64,000 bases of DNA from contig NC_088786.1 of the NCBI RefSeq assembly GCF_949628265.1, positions 37,717,681-37,781,680 on the forward strand, given 5' to 3'. The notes under the pieces are model-generated. The model made no database searches. It was not told the DNA's origin and was given only the letters and a program-made list of their open reading frames with translations. Made by a program: the position numbers and the translations under genes. This DNA comes from Cloeon dipterum (lineage: Eukaryota > Arthropoda > Insecta > Ephemeroptera > Baetidae). This document shows positions 1 to 10,079 of this stretch, piece after piece (within the stretch, counting starts at the first letter, position 1; the number at the start of each line of letters is the position of its first letter).

Positions 1-130
1 AAGATAAAAATTAGGGTTAGGGCGGAGTGTAGATATTAAAAATATTTTCCTAAAGTAATTAAAACCGACTTTGCCTGAGTTTTCTTCTATTGGATTCTGA
101 AAGTAGCTGCGAAATCGCGATCTACTTGCA

Positions 131-424
131 TCAAGGCATAGTTTTCAGAAAGGTTAGCTTTAGAGTTTCACAAATGTACTCGTGGGAAATTTTGCGCACA
201 TCCCAGGGCTCCCTCTGTTGAGTCGTGGCTGCCGCGAAGGAGCGAAGAGTGTCGCTTGTCACCGCTGCTGCCGCCAAATCTTGCCCGCTATCAGAGCCCA
301 GAGGCCTGTAGGATAACCAGCCAAAAGGTGGATTCAGTTGAATCCGCGGCCGAGGAGGAGCAATAATAGTGACAGATAAGGTTGAGCACATGGAGGAGGA
401 CAAAGAGGAACCAGTGAAGGTCAA
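131..424 (-). pseudogene. Decayed ORF, copy 1 of a dispersed coding fragment
   Basis: A 97-codon minus-strand frame. Its C-terminal 40 residues (VTSDTLRSFAAATTQ..PWDVRKISHEYICETLKL) closely match the plus-strand ORF at 53505-53777 (VTSDTLRFFAGP..PWDVRKIAQEYICGTLKL). Nucleotide similarity continues past this stop codon into the region 1-130, where the other copy is still open, so this copy has probably suffered a frameshift. The family is not recognised. It could be a fragment of a cellular gene or of a transposon ORF. That it is a repeated, partly broken coding sequence is seen directly; function is unknown. Confidence 0.45.
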
Positions 425-2100
425 AGCCGGTGCGATATCGACTCATCACCTATAGTATTGACCGATATTTTTCAAGATTGCCGTGATTTGCCGATTTATC
501 TACTTAGTAATATCGTACAATTAATAATAAAACGAATAATGCGATCTCAGCTTGAAACACTTTTATTTGCGCAGAGAAAAGAAAATTACAAAAAAGTGAT
601 AATAGGATTTCAGAACTCGAAATTTCAGTCAGAGGGAATGAATTATATATAATAATATGAATTAAATTCACCGGAAATTTTAGTATAAAATAGTCAAATT
701 AAAGCACTTTTAGCTACTTGATAATTCCAAAATTTTTATGCTTGGTATAACATCATATCACACCAATGCAAAAATCTGGATTATTCCTAAACCTAACCTC
801 CTGCTATAAAATTTAACTGTTTTATAATATTGCTTACGAAAGTCGAAAGAAATCGGGGGCTATCTTTTTGTAGAAGAAGTGTTGGCTCGAGAGAACGTGT
901 AAAGGAGCGTCGCTCTCCCTGGAGGGGCTAAATCAGATGGAGCAAAGCTAGTCCGAGGATGGATTCAGCATCAGGTGCGGGTCCTGCCTGTTAGACGGCA
1001 ATTCTGCGAAACAAAGAAAGTGGAAATTGGCATCCCGAGTGAGACAAGTAGAGAGACGCACCTTCCTCGGAGACAGTCAACAGCAACTTCGATGCTCATA
1101 GCTCCATGACTGTTAGTTAGGAACCGGAAGTCACCTCTGCGCTGGCAAAACCAAATGCAACGTCTGCTTGAAGTCACTCCAGAAAAATTCATTTATATTT
1201 TCGAGTGAGGCTCTTCATCTGTAACAAACACAACTATATCCCAAAGAGTTATTCAAATTTTGACTTCATTAAATAAATAAACTTCCGTTGTCGAAGATCA
1301 AATAAAATTCAACCATAATGAGAAATTGCAATGACAAAAAAGGAAAGGTGTTGAGATTTAAATTAACTCACTTACTCGCGAGTGAAAGGAATCAATTTGC
1401 GCAGTGCTTTCAGTTTCTGCTGCTTTTCAGTGGAGAACAGAGCGATCTTCAAGTCGCTGAAACACAAAAAATAATAATTCGCTATGCTCGTGACTCAGGA
1501 ACGAGGTGCAAAGCCCAAACTTTAATGCAGATTTTTTTAGAAATCTATTGGCTGATCACCAATTCCTCCTATATATCTGAAAATATATCCTGCGAGCGAA
1601 AAGCATGATTATTATCATTTTTCGGTTATATTTGGGAGCACAGTTATTGCGAGAGTTCACTTTTAAGTTCATTTTAAGGGACGAAAAACATATTATTTTT
1701 AGCCCAAACTCTGAATGTGGACCTGAGGCAACAGGTTTTAAATTCAAGCCAATTCTTCTTAACTTACAGTTAATAGCAACAAATAAATACAAAAAGACAA
1801 GGCTTTCCTTAAAAAAAAATTAAAAACGTTTATATATCGGTCAATTTTTTTATAAAATAATCCATTTTTTCATGTTTTAAGAATTACGGCAAGAAAATAA
1901 GACTAACTCAAGATAAATCTCTCTCATAGGAATGGGACACTATATTCCACATCTAAGCATTCATCAAATCTACAGACAGCGTCAGAAAATTTGCATCAAG
2001 AAAATTAATGTTTGTTTATTGAGAGATTTTTCCGCTATCAAGATGCTTCATAGTAGCTCGCGATAATTTAACGAAAACGTTTTAATTTAACAGCCCCAAA
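425..2100. other. Intergenic, no supported gene
   Basis: AT-rich sequence with only short, overlapping frames on both strands. A more GC-rich island at about 880-1190 has a 73-codon minus-strand frame with no recognisable motif. I see no convincing exon chain, RNA gene or repeat here. Confidence 0.5.
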
Positions 2101-2125
2101 ATTTGAAATAAAGTGGCGTACTCAC

Positions 2126-2253
2126 CCAAAGTGCGGCCGTGGTCATCGATAGTCACCTGGTGGTCGCTGCTGGCCCCTAAATCCTCAATCACAGCTATAA
2201 ACCAGCACCGCAAACACGTCATCCTCCAGTCGCTGTCGCTGCCAGAATGAAGA
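2126..2253 (-). CDS. Possible ZAD-like zinc-finger gene exon
   Basis: Minus-strand exon candidate between an acceptor (CTGGCAG, ending at 2254) and a good donor (GTGAGT, 2120-2125). It reads DWRMTCLRCW near its start and HQVTIDDHGRTLG at its end. A CxxC pair followed by a hydrophobic-D-D-x-G-x-x-L stretch is what the N-terminal half of an insect ZAD domain (zinc-finger associated domain) looks like. The same tail sequence recurs at 3444-3481, directly before another donor. The next exon is not identified. The ZAD assignment is inference and rests on a short match. Confidence 0.3.
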
Positions 2254-2823
2254 CTGCCAGTGCCAATGCCAAGCGCAAACAACCAGCATCAACTGCGCCG
2301 TCTGCCCGTCGAACGACGTGTCAGCAGCCGCTCCGAACCACCAGCTGCGCTCGACGTCCCTGAAACAGCACACATTTCACCACATTTCAATTTTCAAGTT
2401 TTCACCTACGACCAGAGAGGACGAGTCTATCAATAAATTAATAAGAGAACATTAACTTGAGATAAATTTCAACAGTCGAACTCGTCACGCACTTGATTTA
2501 AATCATTGTTTTTTTAACAAAAGAAAAGATTTGAGAACACTAAAAGCACCAAAGAATTAAAATGTAATTTGAGGGTTTGTTGGCTCGAGAAGTAAACTGG
2601 GCATCGCGTCGCGAGAGTAGGCAACATCTGAATACACGCACGTCGCGCAGGTTGCATACTCTTCGCGTCTCTATTTTGGGCACCGATGACATCGAGTCAC
2701 GTTTCAGGGACATAATATGTGTGCAGAATGCAAAGCCAAAGAATACAAATAATATGCAAAATGTTGACGAGCATTTAAAAATTATGGAAACTCAATCGAT
2801 TAAAAAGAAAAATCGGTACTAAC

Positions 2824-3013
2824 CTTAGTTTGGTAGGTGCGTTTGCAGGCGTTGCACTCGACTGGACCCTCGTCCGAGTAGCCGGCACCACAAAGGGACG
2901 TTTCAGGTTCACATCTCGACGTCGTGAAGGCAGAATCCCGCGAGACCGGCGCAAAACTGGGCATCATTTCGCTCAACTTCGACGTCTCACATGAGGGGCC
3001 TGTGATGCAATGC
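2824..3013 (-). CDS. Possible zinc-finger gene exon ending inside a C2H2 finger
   Basis: A minus-strand frame runs into the donor AAG|GTTAGT near 2822. The last residues are GPVECNACKRTYQTK: the CxxC half of a C2H2 finger with the usual aromatic four residues later, cut off before the histidines, which would lie on the next exon. The upstream edge coincides with the foldback element at 3013-3190, so the exon may begin further out or be disrupted by it. Together with the two ZAD-like tails at 2.1 and 3.4 kb this suggests a minus-strand ZAD/C2H2 transcription-factor gene or its remains. The downstream half finger was not located. Confidence 0.3.
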
Positions 3014-3190
3014 ACTGCAAGTCAGGGGTGAGAAAATGTCACTGATACGGTGAGAAAATGTCACCCCACCGCATGTCACTGCTGTGTGGTGCAAAAACTC
3101 CCCTTTGACACCCAATGAGAAGTGACATGCGGTGAGGTGAGATTTTCTCATCGCAGCGCAGTGACATTTTCTCACCCCTGACTTGCAGTG
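3013..3190. mobile_element. Foldback MITE, 178 bp
   Basis: The outer 32 bases at each end (3013-3044 and 3159-3190) are perfect reverse complements, beginning CACTGCAAGTCAGGGGTGAG. A second inner inverted pair (around 3061-3080 and 3121-3139, core CCGCATGTCACT) makes almost the whole element self-complementary. There is no coding capacity. The target duplication is not clear, with at most TG on both sides. Confidence 0.8.
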
Positions 3191-3204
3191 TGGGAATTGG
3201 AAAA

Positions 3205-3425
3205 CAGCAGGGTCTACACCCGCCTGCGCCAAAGACGCACGGGGGCGTACAACCCTGCTCGAAATTAAATAGAAAAGGAAAATTTAAAAGATAAAAGAGC
3301 AGGGTTTACGCGTTTAACTCTGCTTAGAATTTAATAGAAAAGGGAAATTTAAAAGAAAGGACTGCAGAGTTTACGCCCGCCTGCGCCGAGGACGCCGGGG
3401 GGCGTTAAACTCTGCCGAGAAGAAA
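3205..3425. repeat. Three-copy imperfect tandem repeat with GC-rich hairpins
   Basis: Three units begin near 3207, 3299 and 3362. Each has an arm such as GCAGGGTTTACGC, a short GC-rich loop (CCGCCTGCGCC...GGGGGCG) in the outer two, and a complementary arm ending in CTGC, followed by an AT-rich spacer (GAATTTAATAGAAAAG). It abuts the 178-bp MITE. Confidence 0.6.
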
Positions 3426-3443
3426 AAAAGGAATTCGACTCAC

Positions 3444-3481
3444 CAGAAGTTTGGGCGTGGTCCTCGATGATCATCTGGTGG
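3444..3481 (-). CDS. Duplicate of the ZAD-like exon tail
   Basis: Minus strand reads HQMIIEDHAQTSG directly before a GTGAGT donor, parallel to HQVTIDDHGRTLG before the same donor at 2126. An in-frame stop lies immediately upstream of HHQ, so the coding part would have to start just there after an acceptor (ATTAGTAG). It may be an exon duplicate or a pseudo-exon. Confidence 0.25.
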
Positions 3482-4620
3482 TGCTACTAATGCAAGAGCC
3501 AAAACTCGATTAAAATATGAAGTTAATTAAACGATTCTTTTAATTTGCTTATATTTTACAAATTCTAATGAAATTTTAATTCGAAAATGGATGGCAATTG
3601 CTATCTACGCAGTGGAACCAATTTTATCGCACATCTGGCCCCGGCTGCTGATTTCTAACAAAGATATGTCCCATAATTTGCTAGCCTAACTCGTTTGGTT
3701 GTCGGAACGTTGCATCAAAAAATAATAAATTAAATTAGAAAAAGTCAAAATACGTTTCTTCCCTCTTACAAAATAAAAATCAATAAAAATTAAACGACTT
3801 CAGGCGCATATAAAATAATGGTGTTAATACCGGCAAGGCTGTTCTTGACTTGAAACGTCATTTTCAGTTTTTAAACCATTATTTCACCTCGTCTGCACCG
3901 CCAAAAACTGGAAAATTATGACCAACACTTTCAAACAATTGTACGTCTCTGCAATCGTTAAAATCCCCTCAAATCTTGCCTGCCTTTTATATAAAACCAG
4001 CTTGCTGAAAGAATGAATGAACTCCAAGGCAAGGCCAGCAACTGATTCTGGAAATATAGAATCACGGGATTGGCCGGGGATTTTAACTCCGCAACCAATC
4101 GCGTACTCTCCTTTTTTTAGTTAAACACGCGCGAAAATGAAAAGAATGTAGCGTAAAAAGTGTTGGGTGTATATTTAGTTTTTTGAAAGAAATTTGAAAG
4201 AAATATGATTTTAAATCGTAAATTATCATTATACGTAATTTAATTTAAATATCCAATATGTATCATGATACAAATCTGGTTTGTTATAATTAAAAACCCC
4301 AACTGCGTTGAGGCAGCTACAATTCTCCAAAAAATATTATTTTCCTAAACCCGCGCGAGCCATAATCCACTTACCCGATTCCCGACTCGCTCCCCACACC
4401 ACCGTCTTTCACTTTATTCTCGCCCTCGCCGTTCTTTCAACGTAAAGCAACCTTTTATTTCCCTCGAAACTGACCTACCAGGTGGGATTTAATGCTCAGT
4501 TTGTCTCGTAAATCTCTTTCTCAGCTGCGACGACCTTCCACCCCACAGTTCTGCAGAAAAAATATTTACAATTATTATTTTGGTGTAAATTTCATTGGTG
4601 CCTCTAAAATATAATCTTTC
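3482..4620. other. Intergenic, with a remnant of upstream block X
   Basis: No gene seen. From about 4330 to 4555 the sequence is a diverged relative of the X block at 11230-11460 (shared CCTTTTATTTC, TCTCGCCCTCGCCGTTC and GCTCAG-TTGTCTCGTAAATCT stretches), which elsewhere precedes genes B and E. The upstream module of gene A therefore begins here. Confidence 0.5.
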
Positions 4621-4624
4621 TTAA

Positions 4625-5052
4625 TTCACCAGTTGCATAAACCCTAAGTGTTCGAAGCCGCCAACAGATGGCGCCACCGTAGACTTTCGCTTTTAAGCCA
4701 CTTCCGCTGCGATTTCAAACTCAATCTAGCTATTTTGCTTTTTGTAATTAATTTGCTTTTTTTTGACATGATGAAAACCAAAATCGGTTCAGCCAATCGC
4801 CGTAGAATCGTGAACAACTATTTTTAGAAATAAAAAAATCTTTTCCAACGTTTCTACGGCGAATGGCTGAACCGATTTTGGTTTTCAGCACGTCAAAAAA
4901 AGCAAATTATTTAAAAAAAGCAAAATAGCTAGATTGAGTCCGAAATTGCAGCGGAAATGCCTTAAAATCGCTTAAAACAAATTTTTTTAAGAAAGTGTGG
5001 TTGCGCCATCTGTTGGCGGCTTCGAACACTAAGGGTTTATGCAACTGGTCAA
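4625..5052. mobile_element. Foldback element, 428 bp, TTAA-flanked
   Basis: Left arm about 4625-4818 and right arm about 4848-5052 are reverse complements over nearly the whole element. The ends read TTCACCAGTTGCATAAACCC and, inverted, TTGACCAGTTGCATAAACCC. TTAA occurs on both sides (4621-4624, 5053-5056), but the ends are palindromic, so a shorter TA duplication cannot be excluded. The arm core CGCCATCTGTTGGCGG and its flanks recur near 26.65, 27.3, 30.35, 49.4 and 50.07 kb, defining a family. Noncoding. It sits inside the upstream module of gene A. Confidence 0.8.
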
Positions 5053-5389
5053 TTAAACAAAAATTATAATAGATTTATAGACACTTTCGAATTATATTTG
5101 GCTGCTTTTTAACATAACGCCTCAATTATTCTTTACCAACTTAATAATTATTTTTTATTAACTTCATTGCGCCTTAAATCAGTTTGTATATTTTTATTTA
5201 AAAAAGGCACCTTTCTCCAGCAAGAAAAGATGAAAAATTGGAGCAGGTAATTCAAATCCTTCATTAAACGCGAATTAACCTTTTTTTAAAGGAGGCTCGC
5301 TCGGTTAAAAAATTATTTATAAACAGAGAACCATCTGCTATTGCCTAAAGTTAAAATATTTTGAAGTATTACTCAGGTATTCTTTCAGC

Positions 5390-5760
5390 CTTTTGCGCCC
5401 CGCGCCCCTTGGCACGCTTGTTGGCGCTTGCTGTTACAGAATGACAAAATGCTGCTCAATGTACAAATTTAAAACATATTGACAAAGAAATGAAGAAATG
5501 GTTAAAATTACGTAAAAGGTATTTTAATGGTCGAGCATCGCAGAGAAAAGGAGGGAAGGTTTCACAATTTATTGAGAGAGCGTTTTAGGCCGCCAGCCGT
5601 AACAACAAAAGCAACCTTCTCACTCGCGATGCGCGCACGGAAAAGAGAGAGGTACCTGCTGCATTCTCCCCTAAAAGCAGCAGCCCGCAGGTTGTTTTCG
5701 CCCTCGGCCCGCTCACTACGCGTCTTTCTGTTCTTCTCTGCCGCTGCACAAGCAACAAAA
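5390..5760 (+). promoter_or_regulatory. Upstream/5' leader module of gene A
   Basis: Conserved in order before A (here), B (12140-12355 plus 20573-20619), D (36600-37034), E (43900-44184) and as orphans. It has AATGGTCGAG..GCAGAGAAAA, then GGCCGCC-GTAACAACAAAAGCAACCTTCTCACTCGC, a GCGCACGGAAAAGAG-ATTCTCCCCTAA stretch, and a pyrimidine-rich TCTGTTCTTCTCT-CCGCTGCACA just before the ATG. No TATA box is obvious. Conservation across paralogs and position before the ATG are seen; promoter and leader function is inferred. Confidence 0.5.
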
Positions 5761-8700
5761 ATGGTAAGAACAATTTTAGAACTCGCATATTTGATTAAAT
5801 TTCCTTGTATAAAGCCCGTGTCTTCTTTTAATTTTGAGACGTGTGTTTTCAACAAATAATAGCAGCCGCGTTTCGATTTTAAAGAGTACTTTATTCGCGT
5901 GAAATTAATATTTTTTTTAATTCGCGACGGTTGTGCAGTGATATTATAATTTCCCTTGCAAGTGCAAGTCAAAGCGTTGCCTCGTTTAAATCAAACAAAT
6001 ATGGACCGTCAAATACACCCTTAAGAAAAAAAGTCACTTTTGCGTCGATTTTTGGTGATTTGAGGGTGGCGGAAGCGGGCGAGGGTGGCGATGGGGTAAA
6101 ATATACGCAGAATTTTACGGCAAGAACAACCAATATTAGTTTTTAAATGTGCGACTCATAGGAGCCGTGCTAGGAATTTTTTAAGGTGAAAAAACGCGGT
6201 TTGTGACATTTCAAAATTTGGCTTTTGGGCCTTGGCCGGGGCCTCGAGGGCCGGCGGGCGGTGATTGCTGCGCCAATGGTGCGTGTCTGCACGTAAGCGG
6301 TTTTGCCAAAATTTTTGGATTTTCCCCCTTTACCAGATTCTAGTTGGATATTCCACCTAGCCATCTGAGCGAAGGTATCAGATGGAGATCATTTTGTGAG
6401 AGTTTCTTTTACTCTCAAGTTTATTTTTGAAGCGAAAACTTGCAAATTTCGGTCGCCCTAACTCGCAATTGGGGGGAAAAAATTTCAGGGTTTTCCTGAC
6501 GAGATTACGGTCGCATTAATAATTGTTCCGTACCGATATGTAATTTTCGGGCGCCCACAGGAGAGGCAGCGCCAAGAGCCAAGAGCCTCTCTCTCTCGCG
6601 AGCGCGCACCTGCCCGCACACCCACACTCGCACACACATTCGCTCTCCTGACGGCACGCGAGCCAAGAGGGTAATTCTCTCGCTCCCCCGCTCGTCCCTT
6701 TAGATAGCATAGCTGCGCTCTCGCCGCTATCATCGTCTTCCTTCTCGACCATTTTTGACCGCCCCGCACCCCTTATAACGCCAATTATGGCGAGAGGAAC
6801 AGGCTTTTCGACCTCGTGAGAGAGGCAAGGCACAACTTTGACAGCCCCTGCGCCACGTTGCTGACGAAAATCGAGCAAAATTCACGATGGTTTGATGTGA
6901 AAATTATATCTGGTTACATTTTGAGACCAATTACGACCCGATCCCTCTTCCAAATTTTTATAAGAACGAATGTGAGGATTATAAAACGTGAATTTTGAAA
7001 TTCGGGCAGCTTGTCCATCGATACTAACTTGCGGTGCCGCGGGGTTGAATTTTTTTCGAGACAAGGCCCGCCCTTTGCAGAGCAGGAGACGGCTACCATA
7101 TTGTGATATCGGCCTATAGGCAGGACGGCACCAATTTTTGCATTAGCAGTGCACCCTTGGTGTGGCAATTCTTATTTTCAAAATATTATTTCTGCTGAAT
7201 TTCCTGAAAATTCGGAAATTTTGACAACTTTTGCCGACAATCCGCTAGCTTCAACTCGTTCCGCGCACCTTTCTCGACGCACAGTCAACCGCGTTTTTAT
7301 TTATTTATGTTTTTTAGAATTTTTATTGCTTACTTGAAATTTTTGTGCAGGTCAGTTCAGTTAAAATAAGCAGAGAATATTGGATCAAAAGGTCGCCTAA
7401 CAATTTTATTTCTGCCTCTCATCCTCGTTGCCACGATAAAAACTTCTGCGCCTCAAATCAAATGTTATTTTCCTCTTATACGCGTCACTTCTTGCTAAAA
7501 AATATTGATTTCATTTTTGCTTACAGGAGCCACCCAAACTCTTGGACCTGGCTATCAAAGCTCTGGTTGACAACATCGACAACTACGACAAGGACCTTGT
7601 TAAGACTATTATTGGTAAGCAAAGACAGATCAAAACATTTTATGGACTAAACTAAATTTCAAAATTTTTGTAGCTTTAAATTTCCATAAAAAATTATTGG
7701 AACAGAGTGTCAGATGGACAGTAATACTATTTAAATATTTTCATTTAAGAACTAGTACCAGTAGTCCGTTGACTCGGATTTTTAAGTCAATCAAGGGATT
7801 TTCAAAGTGATGGGAGTTTTTATTAAGCAATTCTAGTATCTAATACACTCGTTATCTAGTGTCAGTGATGCCAAATAGAGTGGTAATTAGTTATTTCTGG
7901 CGTTTCAATTAAATGACCTCTTTGCGTGGAGGCAAAATGATGGCCACGTTGGGTTCAAGCTCCTCTTCGGCCACTCGGGCCCCATGTTATCCGCTCAGCG
8001 GTGTTCTGGGCCATTCAGTGTACAGAAGTTTAAAAAAAATTATATGACGTTAAAACTGTATCACGATAATAAAATGAATTGATGAATTGATTAATTTTCA
8101 GGACCATTTCGACAGAAGATGCTTAAAGAAATGTTAGAAATGGTAGAGAACCATCGTTTGAAATGTGACGGTCAAGAGAATCACCTTGAAATAATCTGGG
8201 CTCTTCTGCCTTTCCTGATCAACTCTAAAATCTACACAAAACTTGACATCATTGATTTTATGCCGCGCATTTACTGCCGTGCTTCCTCCACTGTGACCAA
8301 CTCTCGCTTTCAAGAGGTAAATGCATGCATTAAATACTTAAATTACAAATTATTTATAATTACGATTTCAGTTCATCAGGTGTTTGGGGGCGAACACTCC
8401 AAACCTGAGGGAATTAAAAATCCGTGGACCAATAACTTACAATGAAGAATATTCGCTTGAAGAACGCGAATTGAATTCGATTGTGCAGCTGAAGAATTTG
8501 GCCATCCTTGAGATATATTACGTGCATGTTACACTGTCAGGAATTTTCGGAATTACTCGCGAATGCGAAAAATTGGATCGCATCTATGCTCGTAAAGTCA
8601 GAATAGACGTGGAACTCTCATGTGCCGCCTTCGGAGATGACTTTGCGTACGTCTGCATAAACGCGCAAGAATTTTACCTTGGAAGGATGTCCCTGAACAT

Positions 8701-9605
8701 GGAGCGTACGATTCCAACATGGGGATTGAAATTTAAAGATAATACGCATTACATTAATTTGACACTCCAGCCAAAAACGAATCAAGAGTTATTTCTTCTA
8801 GTACAACGGTTTGCTGAGCAACTAAAGCACATACATGTAAGACTTTATTTACGTAATATTTTATATTTACTACCATCAAGTAATTTTAAAAATTAATTAA
8901 TATCTTAATATTTCAGATTATTTCCACTGACCTGGAGGATTTTGAAGAAATTGACGAATTTCCGCACCTTCCACAAATAGAGAGCGCATGGATTGCATGC
9001 TTCAGCAAATCGGCGCACGTTTTAAGGTGCTTCCTGAAAAGAAACGGAGCGAGTCTTCAGGAGTTGACTCTACAGGGTGTTGGTATCAAGGAGACGATGG
9101 CCTTCAGCGAAATCTTCAACTTCTGCCCTAACCTCCAGTCGTTGAGATTAGATCGATGCACATTGTCTGCGAATGACGCACCTGTTGATGCGATGCTTCG
9201 ATTGAAAGAATTTGCATGGGGCTCTTTAAACGAGTAAGATATTCCCGCCTTTAAAAATGTTCCATAGTTAACATTAAGTAATTTGACATATTTCTCGTCG
9301 TTATGTATCTCATTGTTGCTTAATATCATTCCAGATATGACTCTGAAGAAGTCGCTTTTTCGAGCATTTTGTCTGCGCCGCTCCTGGAAGACGTCAACAT
9401 TTGGCTACCCAAAATTGACTTCAGAGACAACGCCACCATCATAGCTCGGATTCAGAGACGTGAAATCTTGCGTAATCTGAAGAAAATAGAAATGGATGAA
9501 AGCATGATAATAATCCCTTCCGAGGATGACTATTACTCTTACTTGACGAGTTTCACTGAGTTAAAGAACGCTCTTGAGTCAGTAATTTCCGCGGTACCAT
9601 TATAG
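5761..9605 (+). CDS. Gene A: leucine-rich-repeat protein, 6 exons, 452 aa
   Basis: Exons 5761-5763, 7527-7614, 8102-8316, 8372-8836, 8917-9233, 9335-9605; every junction is GT-AG and keeps frame (phases 0,1,0,0,2), ending TAG. Exon 1 is only the ATG. Residues 2-31 (EPPKLLDLAIKALVDNIDNY..) and 32-102 (PFRQKMLKEMLEM..) are helical and resemble the short N-terminal box seen before LRRs in cullin-ligase receptors. Residues 103-452 hold irregular LRRs: TPNLRELKI (111-119), LKNLAILEI, SLQEL (303 on), CPNLQSLRL (327-335). No signal peptide or membrane segment, so probably intracellular. Intron 1 (1.76 kb) lacks about 440 bp that B, D and E carry. All exons are intact, so it is probably functional. 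Known: LRRs bind proteins. Inferred: substrate adaptor. Confidence 0.85.
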
Positions 9606-9835
9606 TTATACAAAAGGCTTTATAGCATCATTCTTTATTAAACATAATTAATATGTATTAAAATTGTTCTATTCACATATTTTACACATTTTCTAAGTGA
9701 AATCCTTTAGTAGCGACTGCAGAAATTTTGGAAATATTTCCCTAAACTTCCAATCAATATAAATTTACTTGCTAGAAAAAGGAGAGGTTAAAGCAGCCAA
9801 ATAATTGTTACGTATATTCACCTCTTTCCAGAACC

Positions 9836-9925
9836 ATTTCAATAATGAGTGTGCGAATATGGGAGAAAATCAAAAGAAACCCGATGGCGAAAAATGTAAT
9901 TAATTGTTGTAATTTTTAATAAAGA
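9836..9925 (+). other. Conserved exon-like segment downstream of gene A
   Basis: CACCTCTTTCCAG is a good acceptor, followed by an open frame (NHFNNECANMGENQKKPDGEKCN, then TAA) and an AATAAA signal about 20 bases later. The segment is conserved downstream of A, B, C (inverted, about 32.34-32.46 kb), D and E. In the B and E copies it diverges after AATCAAAAG. It could be an alternative terminal exon of the family or simply conserved 3' flank. Confidence 0.3.
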
Positions 9926-10079
9926 AAAAGTGTAAAATATCACTCCCTCTGATTTTGTTTGATCAACTAAGCATAGGCGACGTGTTTGCCTTCTATAATA
10001 CAAACAAATAGTATGCGGTCAAAGTTCTGGCTTTCATTATCTCGGCGATACAATAGTGACGAGTTCCTCCTCGCCCATC

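Noticed and set aside
12..24. TTAGGGTTAGGG at the window start as telomeric repeat
   Set aside because: Only two units, with unrelated sequence following; chance occurrence.
5562..5972. 136-codon minus frame over the gene A leader
   Set aside because: Covers the leader and start of intron 1, with low-complexity composition and no equivalent frame in D or E.
6516..6878. Minus-strand 120-codon frame in intron 1 of gene A, with partners in B, D and E
   Set aside because: The copies are recent duplicates, so sharing is not evidence of coding. The frame is broken or altered by indels in E and D, and it includes CA-repeat-encoded CVCVCV.
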